Below are positions 55,117 through 63,620 of a stretch of 64,000 bases of DNA, one piece after another. The first letter of the stretch is position 1; every line of letters begins with the position of its first letter. Location: positions 248,001 through 312,000 of the forward strand of contig NZ_AZRL01000022.1 in NCBI RefSeq assembly GCF_002895525.1. Reading direction: 5' to 3'. The position numbers were made by a program, and so were the translations under genes. Below the pieces are notes generated by a model that saw only the letters and a program-made list of their open reading frames with translations, was not told the DNA's origin and did no database searches. The stretch is from Petrotoga olearia DSM 13574 (GTDB lineage: Bacteria; Thermotogota; Thermotogae; Petrotogales; Petrotogaceae).

Positions 55117-56016
55117 TTGAACAAAATTGTAGAATGTGTTCCAAATTTCAGTGAAGGAAGAGATAAAGAAAAATTAGAGCGTATTGTAGATGAAATAAGA
55201 AAACAAGAAGGAGTAAAATTGCTGGATTACTCTATGGATAAAGATCACAACCGAAGCGTAGTTACTTTTGTAGGAGAACCCGATCAGGTAATAGAAGCAG
55301 CTTTTAACGCATGTAAAAAAGCGGCTGAGTTGATAGATTTGAGAACTCATAAAGGCGAACATCCAAGAATGGGGGCTACAGACGTTATCCCACTCATTCC
55401 AATTAAAAACATATCAATGCAAGAGTGTGTAGAGTACTCTAAAAAATTGGCAAAAAGAATAGCAGAAGAGTTAAATATACCCGTAATATTGTATGAAAAA
55501 TCAGCCAGCCGACCTGAAAGAGAGGATTTAGCTGTTATAAGAAAAGGCGAGTTCGAAGGAATGTTTGAGAAGTTAAAACAAGAAGCGTTCAAACCAGATT
55601 TTGGCCCAGATAAACCGCATGAAAGTGCAGGAGTTACCGCCGTGGGGGCAAGGATGCCTTTGATAGCTTTCAACGTGAACCTAAATACCAACAACATAGA
55701 CATTGCAAAAAAGATAGCCCAAGCTGTGAGAGGTAAAAGTGGAGGATTTAAATATTGTAAAGCGTTGGGTTTTGAATTGAAAGAAAGAAATATAGTCCAA
55801 GTTTCCATGAATATGGTTGATTACACAAAAACACCTTTGTACAGGGTATTTCAGGTGATAGAAAATGAAGCAAACAGGTATGGAGTGAACGTTGTTGGAA
55901 GTGAAATAGTTGGGTTGGTACCTTTGAATGCCCTTGTTGATACAGCTGATTACTTTTTAAAATTAGAAAATTTTAGCTATGACAAAGTTTTGGAGAATAG
56001 GATTTATGGCGATTGA
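55117..56016 (+). CDS. ftcD: Glutamate formimidoyltransferase
   Basis: FtcD moves the formimino group of formiminoglutamate to tetrahydrofolate, releasing glutamate. At 299 aa it is the transferase part alone, with ECVPNFSEGRD at the start, GEPDQVIEAAF, HKGEHPRMGATDVIPLIP and the C-terminal subdomain from about residue 180. The cyclodeaminase half of the animal enzyme is absent and is expected from a separate gene. TTG start behind TAGGAGG. Confidence 0.96.
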   Translation: MNKIVECVPNFSEGRDKEKLERIVDEIRKQEGVKLLDYSMDKDHNRSVVTFVGEPDQVIEAAFNACKKAAELIDLRTHKGEHPRMGATDVIPLIPIKNISMQECVEYSKKLAKRIAEELNIPVILYEKSASRPEREDLAVIRKGEFEGMFEKLKQEAFKPDFGPDKPHESAGVTAVGARMPLIAFNVNLNTNNIDIAKKIAQAVRGKSGGFKYCKALGFELKERNIVQVSMNMVDYTKTPLYRVFQVIENEANRYGVNVVGSEIVGLVPLNALVDTADYFLKLENFSYDKVLENRIYGD

Positions 56017-57292
56017 TATGAGCGAAAAAGCTACTTTAATAATAAAAAACATCTCAAATTTAATAACGATGAGAGGTCCTAATAGACCAAGAAAGAAAGA
56101 GGAAATGTCAGAAATTGGGTTAATAAAAAATGGCATAATTGCTGCTTCAAAAGATAAGATTATCTACGTTGGAAGTGGTGATTTGCCAAAAGACATAGAA
56201 ATAGCTCAAGATGCAAAAATTATAAACGCCCAAGGGAAAACTGTAACACCCGGTTTAATAGACTCTCACACTCATTTGGTCCATGGTGGCTCAAGGGAAT
56301 ATGAATTATTTAAAAAATTAGAAGGTGAGAGTTACTTAGATATTTTAAATTCTGGGGGAGGAATATACGACACCGTTGAATCAACAAAAAAGGCGTCTTT
56401 TGAAGAATTACTTAAAAAGGCGGAAAAGAGTTTAAATAGAATGTTGTCTTACGGAGTAACAACCGTTGAAGCAAAAAGCGGTTATGGGCTTGATGACTTT
56501 GACACAGAATTGAAACAGCTTGAGGTCATAAGAGAACTCAATAGAATCCACCCCATAGATTTGGTTCCTACATTTTTGGGGGCGCATGCCGTACCTAAAA
56601 AGTACCAAGACAACGTCGATAAATTCGTAGATATACTCATAACTGAAATGATCCCGTATGTAGCAGAAAAAAATTTAGCTAAATTTTGTGATGTATTCTG
56701 TGAAAAAGGAGTTTTCTCAGTTGATCAATCCAGAAAAATACTTTCTGCTGCAAAAGAACACGGTCTATTCCTCAAAATTCACGCAGACGAAATAGAACCT
56801 TTAGGAGGTACCGAATTAGCTGCTGAGTTAGGCTGCGTTTCAGCAGATCATTTGGTAGGTGCAAGTGATGAAGGCTTGAAAAAAATGGCTGAGAACAACG
56901 TTATAGCTACCCTTCTTCCTACAACAACCTTCTTTTTACAAAGTGAGAAGTATGCAAACGCCAGAAAGATGATTGAACTTGGTATACCAATTGCATTATC
57001 GACCGATTATAACCCAGGAAGTTCGCCTACAGAAAATTTACAATTGGTTATGACGTTTGGGGCAATAAAATTACATATGAATCCAAAGGAAATAATTACA
57101 TCGGTTACTATTAATGCGGCTTGTGCACTGAAATTAGAAGATAAAATTGGTAGTTTGGAGGTAGGTAAAAAAACTGATATGGCGATTTTCGATGTTCCAA
57201 ATATAGAATACTTAATATACCACTTCGGAGTAAACCACACTCAAACTGTTATCAAAAATGGTGAAGTGTATGACATAGCCACGGTCTCTTGA
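56006..57292 (+). CDS. hutI: Imidazolonepropionase
   Basis: HutI opens the ring of imidazolonepropionate to formiminoglutamate, the third step. It is a metal-dependent amidohydrolase: the HxH metal site is TPGLIDSHTHLVHGG, further ligands are in LKIHADEIEP and SADHLVGAS, and the last Asp in ALSTDYNPGSSPTENL. I place the start at ATG 56006 (428 aa), overlapping ftcD by 11 bp; ATG 56018 is an alternative. The gene order (fourth enzyme before third) does not matter in one operon. Confidence 0.96.
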   Translation: MAIDMSEKATLIIKNISNLITMRGPNRPRKKEEMSEIGLIKNGIIAASKDKIIYVGSGDLPKDIEIAQDAKIINAQGKTVTPGLIDSHTHLVHGGSREYELFKKLEGESYLDILNSGGGIYDTVESTKKASFEELLKKAEKSLNRMLSYGVTTVEAKSGYGLDDFDTELKQLEVIRELNRIHPIDLVPTFLGAHAVPKKYQDNVDKFVDILITEMIPYVAEKNLAKFCDVFCEKGVFSVDQSRKILSAAKEHGLFLKIHADEIEPLGGTELAAELGCVSADHLVGASDEGLKKMAENNVIATLLPTTTFFLQSEKYANARKMIELGIPIALSTDYNPGSSPTENLQLVMTFGAIKLHMNPKEIITSVTINAACALKLEDKIGSLEVGKKTDMAIFDVPNIEYLIYHFGVNHTQTVIKNGEVYDIATVS

Positions 57293-57317
57293 CAAAGCCT
57301 ATAACGTAGTGTATAAT
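57289..57317 (+). promoter_or_regulatory. tRNA-Leu promoter overlapping the hutI stop codon
   Basis: TTGACA (57289-57294) and TATAAT (57312-57317) are both perfect with a 17-bp spacer. The TGA stop codon of hutI lies inside the -35 box. Confidence 0.85.
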
Positions 57318-57349
57318 AATTTTGATATATTAACATAAATAACTTTTTC

Positions 57350-57438
57350 GCCGGGGTGGTGGAATTGGTAGACACGTATGGTTGAGGGCCATATGAGTAT
57401 TTACACTCGTGCGGGTTCAAGTCCCGCCCCCGGCACCA
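57350..57438 (+). tRNA. tRNA-Leu (anticodon GAG)
   Basis: An 89-base class II tRNA with the CCA end encoded. The acceptor stem pairs GCCGGGG with CCCCGGC, the anticodon stem pairs TATGG with CCATA around the loop TTGAGGG (anticodon GAG, reading CUC/CUU), a long variable arm follows, and the T arm is GCGGGTTCAAGTCCCGC. Confidence 0.97.
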
Positions 57439-57442
57439 GAAT

Positions 57443-57476
57443 AAAGGATCGTGTTTTACGATCCTTTTGTTTTTTG
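57443..57476 (+). terminator. tRNA-Leu terminator
   Basis: AAAGGATCGT and ACGATCCTTT form a perfect 10-bp stem with loop GTTTT, followed by TGTTTTTTG. Confidence 0.92.
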
Positions 57477-57542
57477 AATTAATTTTATTATATTCCTGAT
57501 TGATAATCTCACTTCTGATTTCTATCTACTGGGGGTAAAAGT

Positions 57543-58835
57543 ATAGAAAAGAAAACTGAAGTTACCTTCCCCTTTTTTATTGAATTATTCATTGCCTTTT
57601 CTTTGTTATTAGTACTTTCCTACTTGAATAAAGCCGCAGTATTAATAGGCTATTTTTTGTTTCTTCTTCTTCTTTTAAAACTCTTTGAGAAAGATAAATT
57701 AAAAGTCTTTTTAATCGGTGTCTTGTTGTTTCCTGGCTTGTTATACATTCCCATCAATCTCAATTCAGAAGTAGGTATTTTAGGGAAAATTATAGACAAA
57801 AGAGGAAATTATTATACGGTATTTTCAAAAAAAATCTATTATGAAAATCAATGGCAGAAATACAGGAATTATTATAAATTTTACTACGGTGAATTCAGCA
57901 CGGTTCCCATCACTACGGGCAAAAACGTCTACATATACGGAACCATTGAAAACGATTTTCTTAGAGCTGAATATATGGCTCCCGCCAACAACAATTCGAT
58001 TATGAAGATAAAAGATCTTGCAACCAATAGATTGTCTGAAAACATTCAAAATACCGAGGCACTTGATATATTGACGAGCTCTTTTATGGGTAATATACGG
58101 GATAAAGAGGTATTTCAAAAAACAGGGACTTTGCATCTATTTGCCGTTTCAGGTATGCACGTGTACATAATTTACTCGATGATCAGCTTCTTTCTCAACT
58201 TTTTTATCTTGAAAAGGAATTTAAGACTCATCTTATACTCCACTATTATCACTTTTTATTTGGTTTTTACCGGATTCACCCCAAGTTCTGTACGGGCTGT
58301 ATCGCTTTTAGTCACTTTAAACTTATTCAGACTTTTCGACGTTCCTGTTAGCTCTTTCAACATCTTAGGATTAATAGGATATCTCAACCTTTTGTTCTTC
58401 CCCAATAATCTTATGAACGTTAGTTTCCAAATGAGTTATGCAGCAACTTTTATGATTTTATTTTCAATGAACCATATAGAAAATCAATATTTTAGATCCT
58501 TATCTGTTCCTATAGCGGCATACGTCGGTATATTTCCTATAGCTCTGATACACTTTGGAGAGATTTCTTTGATTGGACTTTTCATAACACCTATTCTAAC
58601 CCCTGCTATTTCATTACTAATCTTATGTAGCGTTCTTTCAATATTATTGCCTTTCAATTTTGTTCATTCTTTTTCAACTTTTTTTGCTTTGTCAATAAAA
58701 AACTTCGTAAATCTTTTTACCTTTTGGGAGCCAATTGAATTTAATTCTTTATTTATTCCGCTATTTCTATGGAGCTTTATCTTTTTGCTTTATATCTGGC
58801 TTCTTCAAGTTAAAGAAAAAAGGACCCCAATTTAA
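57543..58835 (+). CDS. ComEC/Rec2-family DNA uptake channel protein, possible ATA start
   Basis: A polytopic membrane protein carrying the competence domain of ComEC, the channel that moves single-stranded DNA into the cell. LFAVSGMHVYIIY near residue 200 and TPSSVRAVSLLVTLNLF are the family signatures. The C-terminal metallo-beta-lactamase-like nuclease domain of full ComEC (about 700 aa) is absent; an N-terminal soluble OB-like part is present. The first TTG (57603) falls inside helix 1. GGGGGT lies six bases before an in-frame ATA at 57543, the same spacing as used by ATG genes here, giving 430 aa beginning EKKTEVTFPFF after the start. Coordinates assume ATA. Confidence 0.85.
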   Translation: MEKKTEVTFPFFIELFIAFSLLLVLSYLNKAAVLIGYFLFLLLLLKLFEKDKLKVFLIGVLLFPGLLYIPINLNSEVGILGKIIDKRGNYYTVFSKKIYYENQWQKYRNYYKFYYGEFSTVPITTGKNVYIYGTIENDFLRAEYMAPANNNSIMKIKDLATNRLSENIQNTEALDILTSSFMGNIRDKEVFQKTGTLHLFAVSGMHVYIIYSMISFFLNFFILKRNLRLILYSTIITFYLVFTGFTPSSVRAVSLLVTLNLFRLFDVPVSSFNILGLIGYLNLLFFPNNLMNVSFQMSYAATFMILFSMNHIENQYFRSLSVPIAAYVGIFPIALIHFGEISLIGLFITPILTPAISLLILCSVLSILLPFNFVHSFSTFFALSIKNFVNLFTFWEPIEFNSLFIPLFLWSFIFLLYIWLLQVKEKRTPI

Positions 58836-58865
58836 TAAGGGCCCTTAATTTTGAATTATACTTGT

Positions 58866-59216
58866 CTACATTGGAGTTTCTTCATCCAAAAGGTCTTCAA
58901 TCTCTGATTGATCAGAAAATTCAATTTTTACAATCCATCCTTTATTTTCGGCGTCTTCGTTTATTATTTCCGGCTGGTCTTCAAGATCATTGTTGACTTC
59001 AACGATTTTTCCACTTAAAGGTACATAAATATCTTCAGCTGACTTCACAGATTCTATGGTGCACAGGACTTCGCCTTTTTTCACTTCTTTTCCAACTTCT
59101 GGTAATTCAACGTAGGTTACATCACCTAATTCTTCAGCAGCCTTCGCAGAAATCCCAACAGTTGCAATGTTTCCTTCTATTGTTACATATTCGTGGGTAG
59201 CTGTGTATTTCTTCAT
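58866..59216 (-). CDS. gcvH: Glycine cleavage system H protein
   Basis: GcvH is the lipoyl shuttle protein of the glycine cleavage complex. The lipoylated Lys lies in CTIESVKSAEDIYVP near residue 60. At 116 aa it is slightly shorter than average but complete through GWIVKIEFSD. ATG follows AAGGAGGAG. No gcvT or gcvP is adjacent and no glycine riboswitch is seen, so it stands alone here. Confidence 0.96.
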   Translation of the reverse strand: MKKYTATHEYVTIEGNIATVGISAKAAEELGDVTYVELPEVGKEVKKGEVLCTIESVKSAEDIYVPLSGKIVEVNNDLEDQPEIINEDAENKGWIVKIEFSDQSEIEDLLDEETPM

Positions 59217-59319
59217 AATACTTGACTCCTCCTTTTAATTTGTAATTTTTGTTGTCTATAGAAATCAAAAAAGTTGCTATAGCGCCCTTCCCCCGCATCC
59301 CACCCAAATGATGAGATAA
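59217..59319. other. Short intergenic region with a C-rich element
   Basis: CTATAGCGCCCTTCCCCC followed by GCATCCCACCC stands out from the AT-rich flanks. It resembles the C-rich part at 14180-14210 (CTTTAGCTCCCCTTC, then CCCACCC), possibly a worn copy of the same intergenic repeat. Confidence 0.3.
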
Positions 59320-59916
59320 TCAATAGCCTGCCTTTTTTACCGCTCTGATTACCCCAACAGTTATTAAAATCGCTATTATGATCTCTGGAATACCGTTTGT
59401 TAGGCCTATAGCCAACACTACCCCACCTACGGCTTCCCTTGCTACTCCCATAGCGGTAGCTATCCTGTCGGCAAATAAGAGATACATCATACCTAAAACA
59501 CCTGCGGTGTTAGTAAAAGTTCCTAAAGCAGCACTTACACCAATAGATACGCTATCTCTCCATTTTGAAACTTTTTCTTTATTACTCGAGAAAAGTTCAA
59601 ATACTAACCTGTATGAATAATATGAAACTAAACCAATCAATATTCTTGGTAGAACAGAAACTAAAGGATTAACAAAAGCAAAAGACAATATGTTTGGCCT
59701 TAAAAGTGCTTGAATTATACTAGATACGCCAAATATCAAACCTATAACCATTCCTGCAATAGGTCCCTCCAATATTGCCCCAATTATAACTGGAATATGC
59801 ATAGTTGTTGCATTCGCTGGAGGAATAGGGATAAATCCCAATGGAGTAAATCCTAGAACAAAAGAAATACCAGATAACAACGATATAGTTACCAAGCGTT
59901 TGGTTTTTGATCTCAT
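59320..59916 (-). CDS. ECF transporter S component, substrate unknown
   Basis: A small membrane protein (198 aa, about six helices) of the energy-coupling factor S-component type, which captures a vitamin and docks onto a shared ECF ATPase module. The N-terminal VTISLLSGISFVLGFTP and the loop ANATTMHIPVIIGAILEGPI, followed by GMVIGLIFGVSSIIQA, are typical. ATG follows AAAAGGAG. Substrate (for example a B vitamin) cannot be named; no riboswitch precedes it. Confidence 0.85.
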   Translation of the reverse strand: MRSKTKRLVTISLLSGISFVLGFTPLGFIPIPPANATTMHIPVIIGAILEGPIAGMVIGLIFGVSSIIQALLRPNILSFAFVNPLVSVLPRILIGLVSYYSYRLVFELFSSNKEKVSKWRDSVSIGVSAALGTFTNTAGVLGMMYLLFADRIATAMGVAREAVGGVVLAIGLTNGIPEIIIAILITVGVIRAVKKAGY

Positions 59917-59960
59917 GCTTTTTCTCCTTTTAATGTGAAAAGTTAGCTACATACATTTAA

Positions 59961-61961
59961 CTATTTTAAATAATTGTCAAACCACGCGGTAATCTCTTTT
60001 AATCTTCTTACTCGATGTTTTGGTTTTCCACTTCTGCTCAACTCATGATTTTCTCCTCTGAACATAACCAATTTTGATTCCACGCCATTGTATTTGAGTG
60101 AAGTGAACATCTGCAATCCTTCAGCCAACCAACAACGGTAATCTTCTTCCGAATGTATAAAAAGAGTTGGAGTTTTAACGTTATCTGCGTATTTCATAGG
60201 TGAGTGGAACCATAACTTTTCATAATCACTCCAGGGAGTGGCTGCTTGTTGATCTTCAACGAAATAGTAACCGATATCGGTAGTGCCAAACTTGGAAATC
60301 CAATTTGCTATACTTCTTTGAGAAACGGCAGCCTTGAACCTATCAGTATGTCCAATTACCCAGTTGGTCATATAACCACCATAAGAACCACCTGTTACCC
60401 CTATTCTATTTTCGTCTATGAAAGAGAACTTTTCCAATACTTTATCAACAAAGTCCATTATGTCTTCATAGTCTATTGTTCCATACTTTCCTCTGATATC
60501 TGCAAACTCATCCCCTCTTCCATCACTTCCTCGGGGATTACAAAACATAACAACATAACCCTCATTTGCCCAATACTGCATTTCATGGAAAAAAACATCT
60601 CCACCATAAACGGTTTTTGGGCCACCATGAATATCTAAGATTGCGGGGTATTTCTTGTTCTCTTCAAAATTAACAGGTTTCATAACCCATCCTTCAATTT
60701 CTATTTCACCTTTACCGAGAAAGGTTATTCTTTCTGGCTTAGATAAAGTTTTTTCTTTCATTATCCATTCATTGAAAGTAGTTAGTTGTCTCTCTTCATT
60801 GCCTGCTAATTCGTATAGTTCTTGAAGTTTAACATCTCTCATCCCCACAAAGATGATACGATCTTTAAATACATCAAAACCATCAACGGATCCGCTTTGT
60901 GTTGTCAATTTTTCTCTCTTGCCCTTCTCATCTATTCTATTTATGAAAGAATTTCCATACTCTGTGGTTTCAAAATAAAGGTAATCGTTCTCCACTTTGA
61001 ATTCACTATTAGAACCATATCTACAATCAGAGCCTACAGAACTCCAAGTACTATAATCAAAATCAGTTTGAATTTGTTTTACTTCTTTTGTTTGTAAATC
61101 CATCAAATAAAACTTGGGGTTTTCGTTGATTCCGTACTCTTTCATGTTGGAACCTAAGAAGATTATTTTCTCCTTGAGAAAGTCTGCATATACGTAATTG
61201 AAAGGGTCTTCGTGAGTTAATTTTTCAAAACTTTCTTTCTTTAAGTCGTATAAATAAAGATCGGATCTTATTTCCATTTTATCTTTAAAAGTATTGGAAA
61301 TAAAAAGCATTAAATCTTTTCCTTTATTCAATTTAAAACCTTCTACGTTTGTCAATTCATCCGTTATTGGGGTAATTTTTTTATCTTTTAACGTATAAAT
61401 GTATAATCTATTCCTTTTCTTGTTGGTAAATCCCCTCCCATTCGACCAGAAAGGTATTTCATCTAAAACTTCGTAATCTTTTTCTTCTTTGAGCTTATCC
61501 AATTCCTTTTCTTTTTCTTCCTTTGAAAGGCTCTCCAAATTCTTATATTTCGGATCGTAAATACCAGTTACAACAAACTTATCTTTAGATATGGGTTCGA
61601 TATCTGATGCAAAGAACGGAAGTTCAAAATATTTTTGAGCCTCTCCTCCTTTGATGTTTATTATATAATAAATTGTAAAAGGTTCTCCTTTTTCCTTTCT
61701 CTTTTTATCTTTTTCTTCTCTCACCGTTGAAAAGATGATATTTTCATTGTCTAACCATAGATAAGAACTTTCTTGATTGAAAGTGGTGAGCTTGTTGATC
61801 GTTTTATTATCAACATTGTAAAGCCATATGTTTGATAGATACTTGTTTTCATCTACATCCATCTCAGAGACAACAAAAGCTAAGTTTTTACCATCCGGTG
61901 AAAATTTAGTGTTCGATATAAATTTGTACTTTGTAAAATCCTCTAAAGCTAACTTCTCCAT
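59961..61961 (-). CDS. S9-family prolyl oligopeptidase / acylaminoacyl peptidase
   Basis: A serine peptidase with an N-terminal beta-propeller (about residues 1-390) and a C-terminal alpha/beta-hydrolase domain. The catalytic Ser is in VTGGSYGGYMTNW, Asp in HSEEDYRCWLAEG and His in FRGENHELSRSG. I place the start at ATG 61961 (666 aa) behind GAGGAGGTTGCATA. No signal peptide, so it is likely a cytoplasmic peptide-degrading enzyme. Confidence 0.95.
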   Translation of the reverse strand: MEKLALEDFTKYKFISNTKFSPDGKNLAFVVSEMDVDENKYLSNIWLYNVDNKTINKLTTFNQESSYLWLDNENIIFSTVREEKDKKRKEKGEPFTIYYIINIKGGEAQKYFELPFFASDIEPISKDKFVVTGIYDPKYKNLESLSKEEKEKELDKLKEEKDYEVLDEIPFWSNGRGFTNKKRNRLYIYTLKDKKITPITDELTNVEGFKLNKGKDLMLFISNTFKDKMEIRSDLYLYDLKKESFEKLTHEDPFNYVYADFLKEKIIFLGSNMKEYGINENPKFYLMDLQTKEVKQIQTDFDYSTWSSVGSDCRYGSNSEFKVENDYLYFETTEYGNSFINRIDEKGKREKLTTQSGSVDGFDVFKDRIIFVGMRDVKLQELYELAGNEERQLTTFNEWIMKEKTLSKPERITFLGKGEIEIEGWVMKPVNFEENKKYPAILDIHGGPKTVYGGDVFFHEMQYWANEGYVVMFCNPRGSDGRGDEFADIRGKYGTIDYEDIMDFVDKVLEKFSFIDENRIGVTGGSYGGYMTNWVIGHTDRFKAAVSQRSIANWISKFGTTDIGYYFVEDQQAATPWSDYEKLWFHSPMKYADNVKTPTLFIHSEEDYRCWLAEGLQMFTSLKYNGVESKLVMFRGENHELSRSGKPKHRVRRLKEITAWFDNYLK

Positions 61962-62037
61962 TATGCAACCTCCTCGCAAAATATAATTATTACTGTCATT
62001 AGAAACTCTAATACTTAAACTTTTTTAAAATCAAAAC

Positions 62038-63327
62038 CTAATTTTCAGTTTGATAGATCTTTGGTTGAGATATTTCAACAAAAGGATCATTTTGAAATAT
62101 TAAAGCGTTACTTTCCATACTTTCTTGCCTATCAACGTTGTCTATAATTTCTGGACCATAGGTAAGCTGATACAAAGAGTAATTATAAGGGATACCTATT
62201 TCTCTCAACCTTTTAATATCTCTCAACCAATCTGGTTCTTCAACTGGGGCATCTGATGAAATAAAAAGAGGCACTTGTGAACTGTATAAATCATAAAATC
62301 TAAAGGCATCTTTTACCCTTTCACCCAATCTATCTTCAATAAAAACCTTATCGGATTCTATGAATTGAGGTTGTATATCTACAATAAGATTATTTTTTTT
62401 AATTCTTTCTATTTGATTAGATCTAAGCACTATAGCATGAATTATTCTATGCCTTAATTTAGGATTGACCTTTTCAAAAACTCGTAAAATTTGTTCTATA
62501 GCCCCATCTCCTATAGCATGAGCAGCTAAATGAAGCCCATTGTCTTCACAAAACTCAACGACGGAAGTTAGCTCAGCATCTTCCCATAATTTTTCCCCGT
62601 ACGTATCAAAATCGTTGTACTTATTAAGCAACAAAGCTGTTCGTGCTCCTAGGGAACCATCCAAATATATTTTAACACATTTGAATTCTTTAAAATACCC
62701 TGATTCATAATATTTTGAAAGCTCATTATAATCCTTAATAGCAACTTTTTCATATACAAAAAACTCATTATCATGTACAAACGGCAAGTTATCTTTATAA
62801 ATACCATGTAAATCATCTGAATGCACAAAACCATAACCTTTATTTTTTAGATACTTCTTTGAGGTTTCGTAATTATTTTTCACGTCTGTGAAAGGGCCAA
62901 AAGTTTTATAAAATTTATCGATAGCACTTTCTTTGATTTTTCCTTCTTCAAAATCCACGTAATTACTTGAATCTGAAAAATCAATACTCTCAAAAACCTT
63001 TGAATTAACAACCGCAAAATGTCCACATCTTCTAACCAGCATGATAGGGATTTCTCTGTTTATTGAATCCAAAAAATATTTATTAGGATTTGCAAATTCT
63101 TCGGTCCAACCTCTTAAAACAATTTTATACGGTCTTTTACTGACAATTTCTTCTATGATACTTTTAATTTCAGATAGTTTCTTTTTCTCCAAAGTTGGTT
63201 GAGATAACTTTTCTCCCAATCCCAATATATGTAAATGTGAATCTGTTATCAACGGAGTAACGAATATCTGCTTGTTGTGTTTAGTGCTTACAAATTTAAA
63301 CTTACCATTTCTACTGAGTTTAAACAA
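62038..63327 (-). CDS. Amidohydrolase family protein (Amidohydro_3, YtcJ-like)
   Basis: A metal-dependent hydrolase. The HxH motif is TDSHLHILGLGEKL near residue 28, the typical LRGWTEEF follows, further ligands are in AAHAIGDGAIEQIL and HRIIHAIVL, and the C-terminal Asp in FISSDAPVEEPDWL. At 429 aa it is shorter than most of the family (about 530). TTG start about ten bases after AAAGGGGG. Substrate is unknown. Confidence 0.88.
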   Translation of the reverse strand: MFKLSRNGKFKFVSTKHNKQIFVTPLITDSHLHILGLGEKLSQPTLEKKKLSEIKSIIEEIVSKRPYKIVLRGWTEEFANPNKYFLDSINREIPIMLVRRCGHFAVVNSKVFESIDFSDSSNYVDFEEGKIKESAIDKFYKTFGPFTDVKNNYETSKKYLKNKGYGFVHSDDLHGIYKDNLPFVHDNEFFVYEKVAIKDYNELSKYYESGYFKEFKCVKIYLDGSLGARTALLLNKYNDFDTYGEKLWEDAELTSVVEFCEDNGLHLAAHAIGDGAIEQILRVFEKVNPKLRHRIIHAIVLRSNQIERIKKNNLIVDIQPQFIESDKVFIEDRLGERVKDAFRFYDLYSSQVPLFISSDAPVEEPDWLRDIKRLREIGIPYNYSLYQLTYGPEIIDNVDRQESMESNALIFQNDPFVEISQPKIYQTEN

Positions 63328-63620
63328 AATTCAATTTCCCCCTTTTTAAGTCAATGTTTCTACCTTATTTCAATATTTTACCACTAATCTTTTTTTATTT
63401 TTTAAATTAAATGCAAGTTTCGATTTTTAAGATTTATCGACATAATTGACTAAAGAGAAGTGAAATGTCATCTTTACTCTGAAGAAATTGTAAACTAAGT
63501 AAAATGTAGAAATTGCAGGGTAAAAGAAAAAATGAAGGCGTTCAATTTCGACGCCTTTATTTTTTATATCTCGCTATGAACATGAATTTTCTAAGTTAAA
63601 ATTGATGAAGAAATATCACT
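63328..63620. other. AT-rich intergenic region with a terminator
   Basis: No gene is seen here. AAGGCGT and ACGCCTT (63535-63557) form a 7-bp stem with a 9-base loop; T-runs lie on both sides (TATTTTTTAT on the plus strand, CATTTTTTCTTTT on the minus strand). It lies about 65 bases past the stop of the gene at 63621 and should terminate it. Confidence 0.7.

Noticed and set aside
59217-59319. Glycine riboswitch ahead of gcvH
   Set aside because: The short leader lacks the conserved glycine aptamer core and any tandem structure.
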